Shown: positions 52,066 through 60,257, numbered from the stretch's first letter. The stretch: 64,000 nucleotides of DNA from Flavobacterium sp. IMCC34852 (GCF_030643905.1 NZ_CP121446.1:930001-994000); one strand, 5' to 3'. Program-made: numbers and translations. Notes: generated by a model from the sequence alone, not told the origin.

Positions 52066-54162
52066 TTAATAGAAATCAGCTCTGTTGTCTTGGATGTCTG
52101 CTTCGTTTTTCAACGCTTGCATAAATCTTCCGGCATTACCGGTAGCTTGTGGTTTTAATTTATTAACGTAATCAGTATATTTTGGAAGCGCCGGTGCTTT
52201 TGTAACAGTTTTAGTTACCAATACATATACACCTGAATTACCATCAATAGCTTTAGAAACTTGTCCTGCTTTTGAAGAGAAGGCAGTTCCAACCACTTTT
52301 GGCTCAAATCCCGCACCCGGAACAGCCGGACTTTCAAGAGTTAAATCAACAGCGTTAACTACGGTAACTTTATTGGCAGAAGCGATAGCCGCTAATGAAC
52401 TTCCGGTCATTTTAGCTTTGATCATTTCAGCTTTCTTTTTGTTTTTCAAAAGTCCTTCAACTTGAGGTCTGGCTTCTTCAACAGCCATTAAGCCTTTTTC
52501 GTTTACTTTTTTCAATTTAACAATCACATGCCCAATATTAACTACTTCAAAACGTTTTACGTCACCAATGTTAGTGTCGTCAGCAAATGCCCATTTTACG
52601 ATTTGTCTTTGATTGCTAACGGTACCAAAACTTTCGTCAACAGCTTTAACTCTTACCGAAGGATTAACAGTCAATTTAGCTTCTTTAGTCAAAGCAGCAA
52701 AATCTTTACCGGCAGTAGCATCCATTTCGAATTTAGTAGCTTGGGTGTAGATTTTATCGTTAGTAGCTTCTGATGGTTCAATTTTTTCAGCAATGGTAGC
52801 CAATTTGATTGCGTCTTGCTTATCCGTTACATTGATGATGTGGTAACCGAATTCAGTTTCTACTAAACCAATTTTTCCAACCGGATTATTGAATACAAAA
52901 TCATTAAACGGTTTTACCATTTGGCCCGGACCGAAATAACCCAAATCACCACCTTGTTGTGCTGAGGAGTCATCAGAGTTAGACATCGCCAAAATCATAA
53001 ACATTGATGGATTGGCTAAAGCTTGGGCTAATAAACCTTCCGCTTTGGCTTTGGCTTGTTCTTTAGTTCTTTTTTCTTTTTTATTAGGAACTTGAGTGCC
53101 TTCCCAACTAATTAAGATATGACTGGCTTTTGATTTGGCGCCTGCTTTTCTTCCTAAAGCTTTTGAAATGCAATAGTAGTTGCTAAACATGTAAGGTCCG
53201 TAAATTTGACCGGTTGCCAATCCAAACAATTGTTCAGCATGTTCAGCCGGCAAATCTTGTTTAGCAATATAAGTTGAGTCAAAAGGAATGTCTGAATTTT
53301 GGTTTACAAATTCGGCTATGTTGGTTGCCGATTGGAAACTTGGAATGGTATCGTTTTTACCGTCTTTAAATTCAACACGTGAAGTCAATAACGAGTTGAT
53401 TTTGTTTTTAACTTCGGCTTCGTCTTGCGCTGATGGTTTTTCTTCTATCAATACATAGTCCAATTCACGAGATTCTTCAGATTTGAATTTTTTCTCTTTG
53501 GTTTTCATGTAGGCGATAATTTCATCGTCGCTGATTTTAACATCACTGTCTTTAATACTTGAGTAAGGCACTGATACAAAGTCAAAAGTTACTTTGTTCA
53601 TTTCGGCTTCATATTTAAATTTACCTTCAGTCTCTGTGGTATACATGGCGCCTTTTACCAATGAATTGTAAATTTGGTATTTAGCATTCAATTCAGCGTC
53701 TTTTTCTCTTTCTTTTAAGATTTGAATTCCTTCCGGATTCGATTTGAAGTAGTCTTTAAATTTGGTTACGTCAAATTTTCCGGCAGCGTTCATAAACATT
53801 TGGTTTTGTCCAATGTTAGGATCAGCTTTAAATACTTCAACTATGTGCTTTTCGCCAACGCGCAAACCTAATTTTTCGAATTCAGCTGTCAACAAAGCCA
53901 CACTTACTTCTTGGTTCCAAACTTGGTTGGAAGCTTGCATAGAAGTCATGGGTTGACCATTTTGTCCGTTTTTTTCAACGTTTGCTACTTTAATTCTAAA
54001 GTCTTCAAAAGAAATATCTTTTCCGTTAACACTTCCTACGTCAGTTGAGATGCTTTTAAAGCCGTTGCTAAATAAATCTTGCACGACAAAAGCCAATAAT
54101 GCAAAACCTATAAGTATTAAAAGTAAGCCTGAGCGATTTCTAATTTTTGATAAAATTGCCAT
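52066..54162 (-). CDS. PpiD/SurA-type peptidylprolyl isomerase
   Basis: A membrane-anchored periplasmic folding factor of 698 residues. One N-terminal helix (LLLILIGFALLAFVVQDLF, about 12-31) follows a short positive tail (SKIRNRSG). A SurA-N-like chaperone region comes next (VNGKDISFEDFRIKVANVEK, about 45-150). A parvulin (PPIC) domain lies at about residues 345-460: SHILISWEG, NSDDSSAQQGGDLGYFGPGQ, FGYHIINV. A second, degenerate region follows. It should assist outer-membrane protein folding. An AT-rich 108-base gap separates it from the CNNM/CBS gene. Confidence 0.88.
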   Translation of the reverse strand: MAILSKIRNRSGLLLILIGFALLAFVVQDLFSNGFKSISTDVGSVNGKDISFEDFRIKVANVEKNGQNGQPMTSMQASNQVWNQEVSVALLTAEFEKLGLRVGEKHIVEVFKADPNIGQNQMFMNAAGKFDVTKFKDYFKSNPEGIQILKEREKDAELNAKYQIYNSLVKGAMYTTETEGKFKYEAEMNKVTFDFVSVPYSSIKDSDVKISDDEIIAYMKTKEKKFKSEESRELDYVLIEEKPSAQDEAEVKNKINSLLTSRVEFKDGKNDTIPSFQSATNIAEFVNQNSDIPFDSTYIAKQDLPAEHAEQLFGLATGQIYGPYMFSNYYCISKALGRKAGAKSKASHILISWEGTQVPNKKEKRTKEQAKAKAEGLLAQALANPSMFMILAMSNSDDSSAQQGGDLGYFGPGQMVKPFNDFVFNNPVGKIGLVETEFGYHIINVTDKQDAIKLATIAEKIEPSEATNDKIYTQATKFEMDATAGKDFAALTKEAKLTVNPSVRVKAVDESFGTVSNQRQIVKWAFADDTNIGDVKRFEVVNIGHVIVKLKKVNEKGLMAVEEARPQVEGLLKNKKKAEMIKAKMTGSSLAAIASANKVTVVNAVDLTLESPAVPGAGFEPKVVGTAFSSKAGQVSKAIDGNSGVYVLVTKTVTKAPALPKYTDYVNKLKPQATGNAGRFMQALKNEADIQDNRADFY

Positions 54163-54270
54163 TTCTAATCTTGTTAATTTTTAATTCAGTTTGCGAAAAT
54201 ACAATTATCTGTGAAATAATAATACTCACTTAGTTATAATTTCATCTATTTTTTAATTTTTTTACAGAAA

Positions 54271-55530
54271 CTAATCGATTAGTGTCATTTTGACCAATTC
54301 GATTTTCTTATTTGTGGCTTCTTCAATGGTGAATTGAAAGTTTTCAATGGTAATTTGATCTCCTTTTTGGGGAATTTCTTTGAAGAAATCTACGATAAAT
54401 CCGCCTAAAGTTCCGTAAGAATCGGCTTCGGGGATATTTAATTTATAAGTTTCATTTAAGTATTCAACTTCTAATCTTGTGGAAAACAGGTAAGTAGTCT
54501 CGTCGAGTTGTTTTTCAGTGAAAGCTTCGTCTGAATCGTGTTCGTCTTCTATTTCACCAAACAATTCCTCTACTATGTCTTCGATGGTGACAATTCCTGA
54601 AGTGCCGCCGTATTCATCTAAAACTACCGCCACACTTTTTCGCTTTTTGGTCAGCAAATTCATCATGTCTTTGATGTAAATAGTTTCGGGAACAAATTCT
54701 ACGGGTATCATCACCGATTTGATGGTTCTGGGTTTTTTGAAAAGTTCAAACGAATGTACGTAGCCTACAATATCATCCATCGTATTGAGGTACACCAAAA
54801 TTTTAGAATAACCGGTTTTAATAAACAGTTGTCTCAACTCGGCCACAGAACTGTATAGGTCAATCGCTACTAATTCGGTTCTCGGCGTCATAATGTCTCT
54901 GGCTTTTACCCCGGAAAATTCGAGTGCATTTTGAAAAATTTGAATTTCAGAGTCAACAGTTTCATGGTCTTGCACCGCGTTCATTTGCTCTGTTATGTAA
55001 TTGCCCAATTCTACTTTACTGAAAGAAAGGGTAATTTGGTCACCTTCGGTTTTAAAGAATTTCTTCAAGATGAAATCGGAAATCCAAATCATAAAAGAAG
55101 AAATGTAGTAAAAGAGTTTGTAAAAAAAGTAAGCCGGCAATGCAAAAAACTTCAGAAAACTATTGGCATAAATCTGAAAAAATACTTTGGGCAAAAATTC
55201 CGAAGTCATCAAAACGATCAAAGTGGAGATTGCGGTTTGCAACAATAAATTGGATAAATCAGTAAATTGATATCCTAAACGGACAAACCATTCCATCAGC
55301 AAATCGCCCATGAAAAAACCGTAAACAACCATCGCTACATTGTTGCCAACCAGCATAGTGGCAATAAATTTCGATGGTTTTTCGGTAAGCTTGGTTAGTA
55401 TTTTGGAAATAAAATCATCTTGTTTTTTTTCAATTTCAAGATAAATTTTGTTGGAAGAAATAAAGGCAATCTCCATTCCGGAAAAAAAGGCGGAAAGTAT
55501 CAAACACAAGATAATAATTCCGACTTCCAT
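54271..55530 (-). CDS. CNNM/CBS/CorC-type hemolysin-family protein
   Basis: A 419-residue membrane protein of the HlyC/CorC family. The CNNM (DUF21) domain has three to four helices (about 1-140: LILSAFFSGMEIAFISSNKI, TMLVGNNVAMVVYGF). A CBS pair follows with KARDIMTPRTELVAID near 205, and the C-terminal CorC domain (about 335-415) has EYLNETYKLNIPEADSYGTLGG. Members are linked to Mg2+/Co2+ efflux or resistance and to gliding motility in relatives (GldE), but the type of transport here is not shown. Four bases separate it from the small membrane protein gene upstream. Confidence 0.88.
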   Translation of the reverse strand: MEVGIIILCLILSAFFSGMEIAFISSNKIYLEIEKKQDDFISKILTKLTEKPSKFIATMLVGNNVAMVVYGFFMGDLLMEWFVRLGYQFTDLSNLLLQTAISTLIVLMTSEFLPKVFFQIYANSFLKFFALPAYFFYKLFYYISSFMIWISDFILKKFFKTEGDQITLSFSKVELGNYITEQMNAVQDHETVDSEIQIFQNALEFSGVKARDIMTPRTELVAIDLYSSVAELRQLFIKTGYSKILVYLNTMDDIVGYVHSFELFKKPRTIKSVMIPVEFVPETIYIKDMMNLLTKKRKSVAVVLDEYGGTSGIVTIEDIVEELFGEIEDEHDSDEAFTEKQLDETTYLFSTRLEVEYLNETYKLNIPEADSYGTLGGFIVDFFKEIPQKGDQITIENFQFTIEEATNKKIELVKMTLID

Positions 55531-55533
55531 GCT

Positions 55534-55731
55534 TTAAGGTTTTTTGTTGCGCTCTTCAAATTTTTTGGCAAAATTCCTGCGAAAGAAAAACATAAAAATA
55601 CCTACGAATGTAAACAGAACCAAAAGAATGGCTTTGTTTGTTTCTCCGGCTTTGTATTGGTTAAAGGCTTCAATAGCAAATAAGACGGCAGCAATAAGAT
55701 AGGCGTATTGGGTAAATTTTAAATAATTCAT
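55534..55731 (-). CDS. Small membrane protein between lptC and the CorC gene
   Basis: A 65-residue protein with two hydrophobic helices (TQYAYLIAAVLFAIEAFNQY and AILLVLFTFVGIFMFFF) and a basic C-terminus (RRNFAKKFEERNKKP). It is not recognised. The start is 2 bases after the lptC stop and the stop is 3 bases before the CorC gene, so it is most likely real and co-translated. Its size and position suggest an accessory membrane protein, not a stray frame. Confidence 0.7.
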   Translation of the reverse strand: MNYLKFTQYAYLIAAVLFAIEAFNQYKAGETNKAILLVLFTFVGIFMFFFRRNFAKKFEERNKKP

Positions 55732-55733
55732 AG

Positions 55734-56285
55734 TTATTCTGATGATTGGACTAGTCCGGATACTTTTTGAGAATTTACTTTTTTGAAATCTTTACTGAAA
55801 TCAATTCCTTCGCCATAAGAAACACCTTTTGGAGAAGTAAATTTAAACTTTTTTTCGGTAAAAAACCATTCGTTTTTTTGATCGTAATACAATTGCTCGG
55901 TTTCTAGTTGTTCCCCGTTTTGGTTTGAAATTTTTACATGACCTTGTAGGTCAATCATATCAGTGATTTTGTATCTAACGGCATAATCAGCATCAATGTA
56001 GGTTTGCTTTCCGTTTTTGTCGTATAAAGTCAAATGCATGCCTTTCGGGAATTCGGTAAAAGGAAATTCAACCGTGGCGTAATCCAGCATTTTTGGACTG
56101 ACTAAATTGGCGGTAATTCTGCCCGAATCAGTGTACTTGAGGTTGATGGAATCGGCATCACCGCTTGGGGTAAATTCGGATATGCCCATTTTTTGAACTT
56201 CTTTAAAATTGCTCTCACAAGAAGCAACCGTCAAACAAGTCGGTACAAATAAAACAAGGAGACTATTTTTGAAAAAAGCAGTCAT
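55734..56285 (-). CDS. lptC: LPS export protein LptC
   Basis: LptC links the LptB2FG transporter to LptA in lipopolysaccharide export. The 183-residue protein begins with a hydrophobic anchor ending in VASC (a possible lipoprotein Cys at about 23) and carries the beta-jellyroll pattern: ARITANLVSPKM-like strands (YTDSGRITANLVSPKMLDY), LYDKNGKQTYIDADYAV, LQGHVKISNQNGEQLETEQL and DQKNEWFFTEKKFKF. The ATG overlaps the stop of the TPR gene (TAATG), so translation is coupled. Confidence 0.87.
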   Translation of the reverse strand: MTAFFKNSLLVLFVPTCLTVASCESNFKEVQKMGISEFTPSGDADSINLKYTDSGRITANLVSPKMLDYATVEFPFTEFPKGMHLTLYDKNGKQTYIDADYAVRYKITDMIDLQGHVKISNQNGEQLETEQLYYDQKNEWFFTEKKFKFTSPKGVSYGEGIDFSKDFKKVNSQKVSGLVQSSE

Positions 56286-57559
56286 TATTTGGCCGGAAAG
56301 GTAATGGTTTCGTTAATCCAGCATTCAATTGTGAATGATTTACCATTCATTTTAGCGGCATTGATTTCGCTTTTCGTTAAAGCTTTTGGAACAAAATCTT
56401 CTGCCATTTTATCGGCGGCCGTTTTTAATTTAGGATCGGCAATACCGGCTTTTTTGGCAGTTTCTACGGCCAAATAAAAAATGGCTTTCTTTTCAAACTC
56501 GGTTTTACCACATTCTTCCGGCGCATAAGAGTACAATTGGGCCAAAAACAAATACGCTCTTCCCATTTTAGGATCAGCTTGTAAAGCTTTGTTCAAAGTT
56601 TCTTTAGATTTGGTCATGTCATTTGCCAATAATCCTGTGGCCAGCGTGTAATAAATTTTAGCTTTTTCCTGAGGATTGGTTTCTAAATCGGCTGCTTGGT
56701 TGTAAAATTGGATGGCTTCGGTGAATTTTCTTTGTCTCAAATTAGCCAAAGCCATAAAATAAGCCGATTGTGAAGTAGCTTTTGCAGCGTATAATTTTTC
56801 TGCCATAGTTGCAAAAATCGGTTTGGAACTGCATTTAGCCGAAAGATTGGTCAATGCGGTAATTATCCATTCGCTGTTTTCTTTGTTTTGCGTGAAGTTT
56901 TTCTCGTAATAAGAAGCCAAATTGTCGCAGTTAACTAAGTCTTTCGACAGAGCATTGATACCGCGTTGCGCCGTTTTGTATTGGTCTAATTTCTCTGTTT
57001 GGGTATTTTGCAATTGGGTAAGCATGTAATTCACCAAAGTATATTTGTCTAATACCAAATCAGCCGTGTATTTTTTATCGCCGGCTTTGTATTTTTCATA
57101 ACAAAGACTAAAATAAGTATAAATGGCATTGGCATTAGTTATACTACCCGAAGCTTTAGAAAAACCGCTTTCCAACAAGTTGAAAATTTCTTCTTTAGCC
57201 TCAATCTTGTTGTCGTGTAAAGCCATGGCTTTGCTTACTTCAAAATCGGCTGTTTTTTCAGGGTAGTTTTTATGGAATTGGTCATAAAGGGCTATAATTT
57301 CACGAACCAGTTTTTCTTTGTCTTCAGCATTAGAAGCATTGTCTACTTTATATTGAAGAATACTAAGTCCGTCAGTGTAAACTAATTCACTTTGTTTGGG
57401 GCAATTTTTTTTGACTTCGTTCCAAGTTTCAAAAGCGGCTTCAATATTTTTTGCTTTAAACGAATCTTGGTAAGCTGTCATTTTTGATGAACAGTCAAAC
57501 TTTTGAGCGTTGATACTGGTAATAAATAAAATAGCAATCAGAGAAAAAATGGCTTTCAT
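56285..57559 (-). CDS. Secreted TPR-repeat protein, function unknown
   Basis: A 424-residue protein with a signal peptide (MKAIFSLIAILFITSINAQ). It has helical repeats through its length, clearest as TPR units at about 255-345 (AYFMALANLRQRKFTEAIQFY, EKAKIYYTLATGLLANDMTKS, GRAYLFLAQLYS). It is predicted periplasmic. Position between an outer-membrane protein gene and lptC suggests a part in envelope assembly, but this is only context. It starts 12 bases after the outer-membrane protein stop. Confidence 0.8.
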   Translation of the reverse strand: MKAIFSLIAILFITSINAQKFDCSSKMTAYQDSFKAKNIEAAFETWNEVKKNCPKQSELVYTDGLSILQYKVDNASNAEDKEKLVREIIALYDQFHKNYPEKTADFEVSKAMALHDNKIEAKEEIFNLLESGFSKASGSITNANAIYTYFSLCYEKYKAGDKKYTADLVLDKYTLVNYMLTQLQNTQTEKLDQYKTAQRGINALSKDLVNCDNLASYYEKNFTQNKENSEWIITALTNLSAKCSSKPIFATMAEKLYAAKATSQSAYFMALANLRQRKFTEAIQFYNQAADLETNPQEKAKIYYTLATGLLANDMTKSKETLNKALQADPKMGRAYLFLAQLYSYAPEECGKTEFEKKAIFYLAVETAKKAGIADPKLKTAADKMAEDFVPKALTKSEINAAKMNGKSFTIECWINETITFPAK

Positions 57560-57571
57560 AGTGAAAAAGTT

Positions 57572-58822
57572 TTAGTCATATTTACGTTTTACAAACCATC
57601 TGTCGCTTAGCGATAAACCAACACTAATGTTGAAATAGTTTTCTTCGACTAAGTTATAATATTTTGTCCCTCTTTTACCCATTTCGAAATTAATATTGAT
57701 TTTAGAAAAAGTTCCGCCCAACGGAAGACCAAAACCAACATTGGCTCCAAAATCAGTAATCGATTTGTTTTGAATAACCAATCCGGTATTTTCATACCTT
57801 ATTCCGGCGCGGTAAGTTATTTTTTTGAAATAGTTAGCGTAGGAGTTGAAATTAGGAATATAATAACCACCTAGACTATAACGAACAGAGTTTTCAAAAG
57901 TAGCACCGTTAATGTCGTTAAAACGATTAGACATTACGCTGTTGTTGATAAGGGTAACTTCAGCACCAACCAACCATTTTTTTACAACACCCAAACCGGA
58001 ACCAAAAGAGAATTTTGATGGCAATTTGATACTGGTATCTGCAACCGTTACATCTTCACTTTGAATAGTGGATATGCCACCGGTACTTAAAAATTGAATA
58101 AGTTCAATGTAGCGTAAGTTATTGAGTTCTATTTTTGATTCAGGAGAATAGGTTAAACTGCTGAAGAAGTTGAGTTTGTTTTTAATTTTTGTTTGATAAG
58201 TAGCGCCAAAATCAACATTAAATCCTTGAAGAGTAGATTCATTTCCTTCACGGGTTCCGTATTGAATTTCGTTTTGGTATCTTAAGTTAGTGGTTTCTAC
58301 TGTTCCAAAATTATATTGAATATCCGCTCCGATGTTGATTTTTTTGGTCAATTGGTAACCCATTCCGAAAAACACTTTGTTGACACCGCCAACACCACTG
58401 TATCTGGAATAAATAGGCACTTCGTCTGTGGAAACACTTTGAATTTTATAGCCAACCGAAGAATAGGGAATAAGTCCAAATCCCAAGCCTAATTTGCCGA
58501 TAGGCACTCCAACTGCAAGATAATCAAGCGCAGTTCTTCTGGCTTTTTCTTCTTGGGTTTCGGTTTTTGATTTGGTATTGGCGTAAGTACCTCCGATAGC
58601 GAATGCGGTAAGTTTCAAACTCGCCAAGTGCGCCGGATTTTGAAGGTTTAGGTGAATACTGTCCGGAAAAATAGTCAGGCCGCCCATAGAGCGTGTTTCG
58701 GCAGTTCCTTTAAATTTAATATCACCAATTCCGTAATAAGAATAAGGGGAAGAAGTTCCTTCTTGGGCTAAGGCAGAGAATGAAAAAAGTAAACCAAGGC
58801 TTACTATAATTTTTTTAATCAT
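57572..58822 (-). CDS. Outer-membrane beta-barrel protein
   Basis: A signal peptide (MIKKIIVSLGLLFSFSALAQ) precedes a 396-residue barrel-like protein. The N-terminal SSPYSYYGIGDIKFKGTAETRSMGGLT and NLQNPAHLASL resemble FadL/OMPP1-type proteins of Bacteroidota. Alternating strands continue to an aromatic C-terminus, SLSDRWFVKRKYD, which is not a classical terminal Phe. Transport role and substrate are unknown. The start overlaps the coaX stop by four bases (ATGA), indicating a shared transcript. Confidence 0.8.
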   Translation of the reverse strand: MIKKIIVSLGLLFSFSALAQEGTSSPYSYYGIGDIKFKGTAETRSMGGLTIFPDSIHLNLQNPAHLASLKLTAFAIGGTYANTKSKTETQEEKARRTALDYLAVGVPIGKLGLGFGLIPYSSVGYKIQSVSTDEVPIYSRYSGVGGVNKVFFGMGYQLTKKINIGADIQYNFGTVETTNLRYQNEIQYGTREGNESTLQGFNVDFGATYQTKIKNKLNFFSSLTYSPESKIELNNLRYIELIQFLSTGGISTIQSEDVTVADTSIKLPSKFSFGSGLGVVKKWLVGAEVTLINNSVMSNRFNDINGATFENSVRYSLGGYYIPNFNSYANYFKKITYRAGIRYENTGLVIQNKSITDFGANVGFGLPLGGTFSKININFEMGKRGTKYYNLVEENYFNISVGLSLSDRWFVKRKYD

Positions 58823-59547
58823 TTTTGATTGTATTGAAATGTTTGGTTCAAACCTTCCAGCAGAAAATTTGAATTGGCAAATATGGTATTTTTTAATCGT
58901 TTAGCCAAAAATTCTGCATCGCCACCCGTTAAAATTATGATAAATTTAGCGTATTGGGCTTTATACTGTTCAATAAAGCCGTCAATTTCAAGAGTAATCC
59001 CATTAACCACACCCGAATGTATTGATTCTTGGGTAGTATTTCCAATGAAATTTTCAGGATTTGAACAACCTAAAAGGGGAAGTTTGGCTGTGAAATGATG
59101 TAAGGCTTCATAGCGCATTCGAATTCCGGGAGAAATAGCACCGCCAAGGTATTGGTCATTTTGATTTACAAAGTCATAAGTAACACAGGTGCCGGCATCA
59201 ATAATCAATCGGTTTTGATTGGGGAATTGCAAAGTGGCGGCACTGGCCAATACCATCCGGTCTATTCCTAAGGTTTCCGGAGAGGAGTATAAATTTTGAA
59301 ACGGAAAATCACTTTCACGTGAAATCGGATAAACTTTGACGCGTTCTTTAAAGTAATCGAAGGTGTTTTTATCCAAATTTCCCACCGACGAAACAACCAA
59401 TGTCGCTATTTTGGGATACTGTTTTAAAATAAAATTTATTTTTTCGATGACTTCTTTGTGTTCAAAAACAAACAGCTCCAAAAGAGTATTGTGTTCAAAA
59501 ACAGCGCTTTTAATTCGGGTATTCCCAACATCAATGGCTAAAAGCAT
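58819..59547 (-). CDS. coaX: Type III pantothenate kinase
   Basis: CoaX phosphorylates pantothenate in coenzyme A synthesis and needs a monovalent cation. The ASKHA features are DVGNTRIKSA near residue 6, GIDRMVLASAA near 95, and IIDAGTCVTYDFV with YLGGAISPG near 130. The C-terminal ILTGGDAEFL completes the ATP site. Length (242 residues) is normal. The stop overlaps the start of the barrel protein gene, and it heads a minus-strand run of genes for envelope functions. The tRNA-Phe gene is divergent from it. Confidence 0.92.
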   Translation of the reverse strand: MLLAIDVGNTRIKSAVFEHNTLLELFVFEHKEVIEKINFILKQYPKIATLVVSSVGNLDKNTFDYFKERVKVYPISRESDFPFQNLYSSPETLGIDRMVLASAATLQFPNQNRLIIDAGTCVTYDFVNQNDQYLGGAISPGIRMRYEALHHFTAKLPLLGCSNPENFIGNTTQESIHSGVVNGITLEIDGFIEQYKAQYAKFIIILTGGDAEFLAKRLKNTIFANSNFLLEGLNQTFQYNQK

Positions 59548-59599
59548 GGTAAGGTTTTTAATGAGGCTAAGTTACGAATAGATTTTTTTTATTATTTGT

Positions 59600-59630
59600 T
59601 TTGGATAAATTAAAAATCGTTCTATATTTG
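59600..59630 (+). promoter_or_regulatory. Promoter of tRNA-Phe
   Basis: TTTG (59600-59603) and TATATTTG (59623-59630) lie 19 bases apart, an exact fit to the Bacteroidota -33/-7 arrangement. The tRNA starts 18 bases later. Confidence 0.75.
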
Positions 59631-59647
59631 CACCCGCAACAACGCAA

Positions 59648-59723
59648 GGTATCTTAGCTCAGTTGGTAGAGCAATGGACTGAAAATCCATGTGTCCCTGG
59701 TTCGATTCCTGGAGATACCACCA
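59648..59723 (+). tRNA. tRNA-Phe (anticodon GAA)
   Basis: The acceptor stem GGTATCT (59648-59654) pairs with AGATACC (59713-59719), the discriminator is A at 59720, and CCA is encoded at 59721-59723. The anticodon loop CTGAAAA gives GAA. The D arm and anticodon stem are standard. In the T arm both strands read CCTGG, so the middle pair is T-T (positions 51-63), while the loop TTCGATT is normal. The 3' part from 59689 is repeated downstream at 60062. Confidence 0.95.
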
Positions 59724-59759
59724 CAAAACCTCGATAAGAAATTGTCGGGGTTTTTTGTT
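59689..59759 (+). repeat. Direct repeat, copy 1: tRNA-Phe 3' part plus terminator
   Basis: Compared with 60062-60143: 59689-59703 is identical over 15 bases, 59704-59708 (5 bases of T-loop) is replaced by 16 bases in copy 2, and 59709-59759 matches 60093-60143 over 51 bases with one mismatch (59744). Confidence 0.95.
59725..59756 (+). terminator. Terminator of tRNA-Phe
   Basis: The arms AAAACCTCGATA and its partner across AAGAAAT form a stem with two G-U pairs and end in six T. It is part of the direct repeat and recurs at 60109-60140. Confidence 0.75.
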
Positions 59760-59770
59760 ATTTTTACAAT

Positions 59771-60058
59771 ATGCATTTCTTGTATATTATTTATTCTTCG
59801 TCAGTCAATAAATTCTATGTCGGTGAAACAGACGAAATGGATAAGAGATTATTGAAGCATAACAAACATTTATATGAAGGCTCTTTTACTAAGATTGCCG
59901 AAGATTGGAAAGTTATTTTGTTATTCGAATGTATCTCTAAAGATCAAGCTGTTCGACTTGAGAAGTTTATAAAGAGAATGAAAAGTAAAGTATTCATCGA
60001 AAAGGCCATTGCTAATCCCGAAATTTTAGCAGATATTATTTTAAAAAATAATTTTTAG
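59771..60058 (+). CDS. Small GIY-YIG nuclease-family protein
   Basis: A 95-residue protein that is little more than one GIY-YIG domain. The signature strands are LYIIYSSSVNKFYVGET (residues 4-20). The catalytic Arg is in MDKRLLKHN (Arg26), and the metal-binding Glu is in RLEKFIKRMKSK (about residue 65). An Asn in IANPE follows. All key residues are intact, so nuclease activity is plausible. The gene starts 12 bases after the tRNA-Phe terminator and ends 3 bases before the second copy of the tRNA-Phe 3' part, so it lies exactly between two direct repeats. Similar proteins are seen near tRNA genes in Bacteroidota (recollection, not checked). No recombinase or integrase gene is beside it. Confidence 0.88.
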   Translation: MHFLYIIYSSSVNKFYVGETDEMDKRLLKHNKHLYEGSFTKIAEDWKVILLFECISKDQAVRLEKFIKRMKSKVFIEKAIANPEILADIILKNNF

Positions 60059-60061
60059 TCT

Positions 60062-60107
60062 ATGTGTCCCTGGTTCCCCCGAAGCTTCGGGGCTGGAGAT
60101 ACCACCA
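60062..60107 (+). pseudogene. tRNA-Phe 3' remnant with disrupted T-loop
   Basis: The remnant covers the 3' anticodon-stem edge, variable region, T arm, acceptor 3' strand and CCA. It lacks the 5' acceptor strand, D arm and anticodon. The T-loop GATTC is replaced by a 16-base palindrome, so it cannot fold as a tRNA. Confidence 0.85.
60077..60092. repeat. Perfect 16-bp palindrome CCCCGAAGCTTCGGGG
   Basis: The palindrome stands in place of the five T-loop bases GATTC of the intact tRNA-Phe. Its arms share CCCGAA/TTCGGG with the palindrome at 7505-7521. Confidence 0.9.
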
Positions 60108-60108
60108 C

Positions 60109-60140
60109 AAAACCTCGATAAGAAATTATCGGGGTTTTTT
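60109..60140 (+). terminator. Second copy of the tRNA-Phe terminator
   Basis: The same hairpin as 59725-59756; the single change (A at 60128) replaces a G-U pair with a normal pair, so the stem is slightly better here. It can serve the GIY-YIG gene. Confidence 0.7.
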
Positions 60141-60257
60141 GTTTTTCGGGAAATTCTGAAGCCTAAAATCCCTGTTGAAAATGCATTTAACACAAAAATG
60201 TGTGGTGGTTTCTAATTTTTTCACTAAAATTGACCTCTTTTATAACACCTCTTTACA

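Larger units (their letters stand above)
59689..60143 (+). mobile_element. Putative GIY-YIG cassette at tRNA-Phe, bounded by direct repeats
   Basis: The unit comprises tRNA-Phe 3' repeat copy 1 with terminator, the GIY-YIG gene, and copy 2 with terminator. The repeat period is 373 bases for the first block and 384 for the second because of an 11-base gain in the T-loop of copy 2. The arrangement resembles the duplicated target left when an element inserts at a tRNA 3' end. The mobile nature is inferred. Confidence 0.55.
60062..60143 (+). repeat. Direct repeat, copy 2: tRNA-Phe 3' part plus terminator
   Basis: The partner of 59689-59759. The first 15 bases and last 51 bases (one mismatch at 60128) are conserved; the middle carries the palindrome at 60077-60092. 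Confidence 0.95.
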
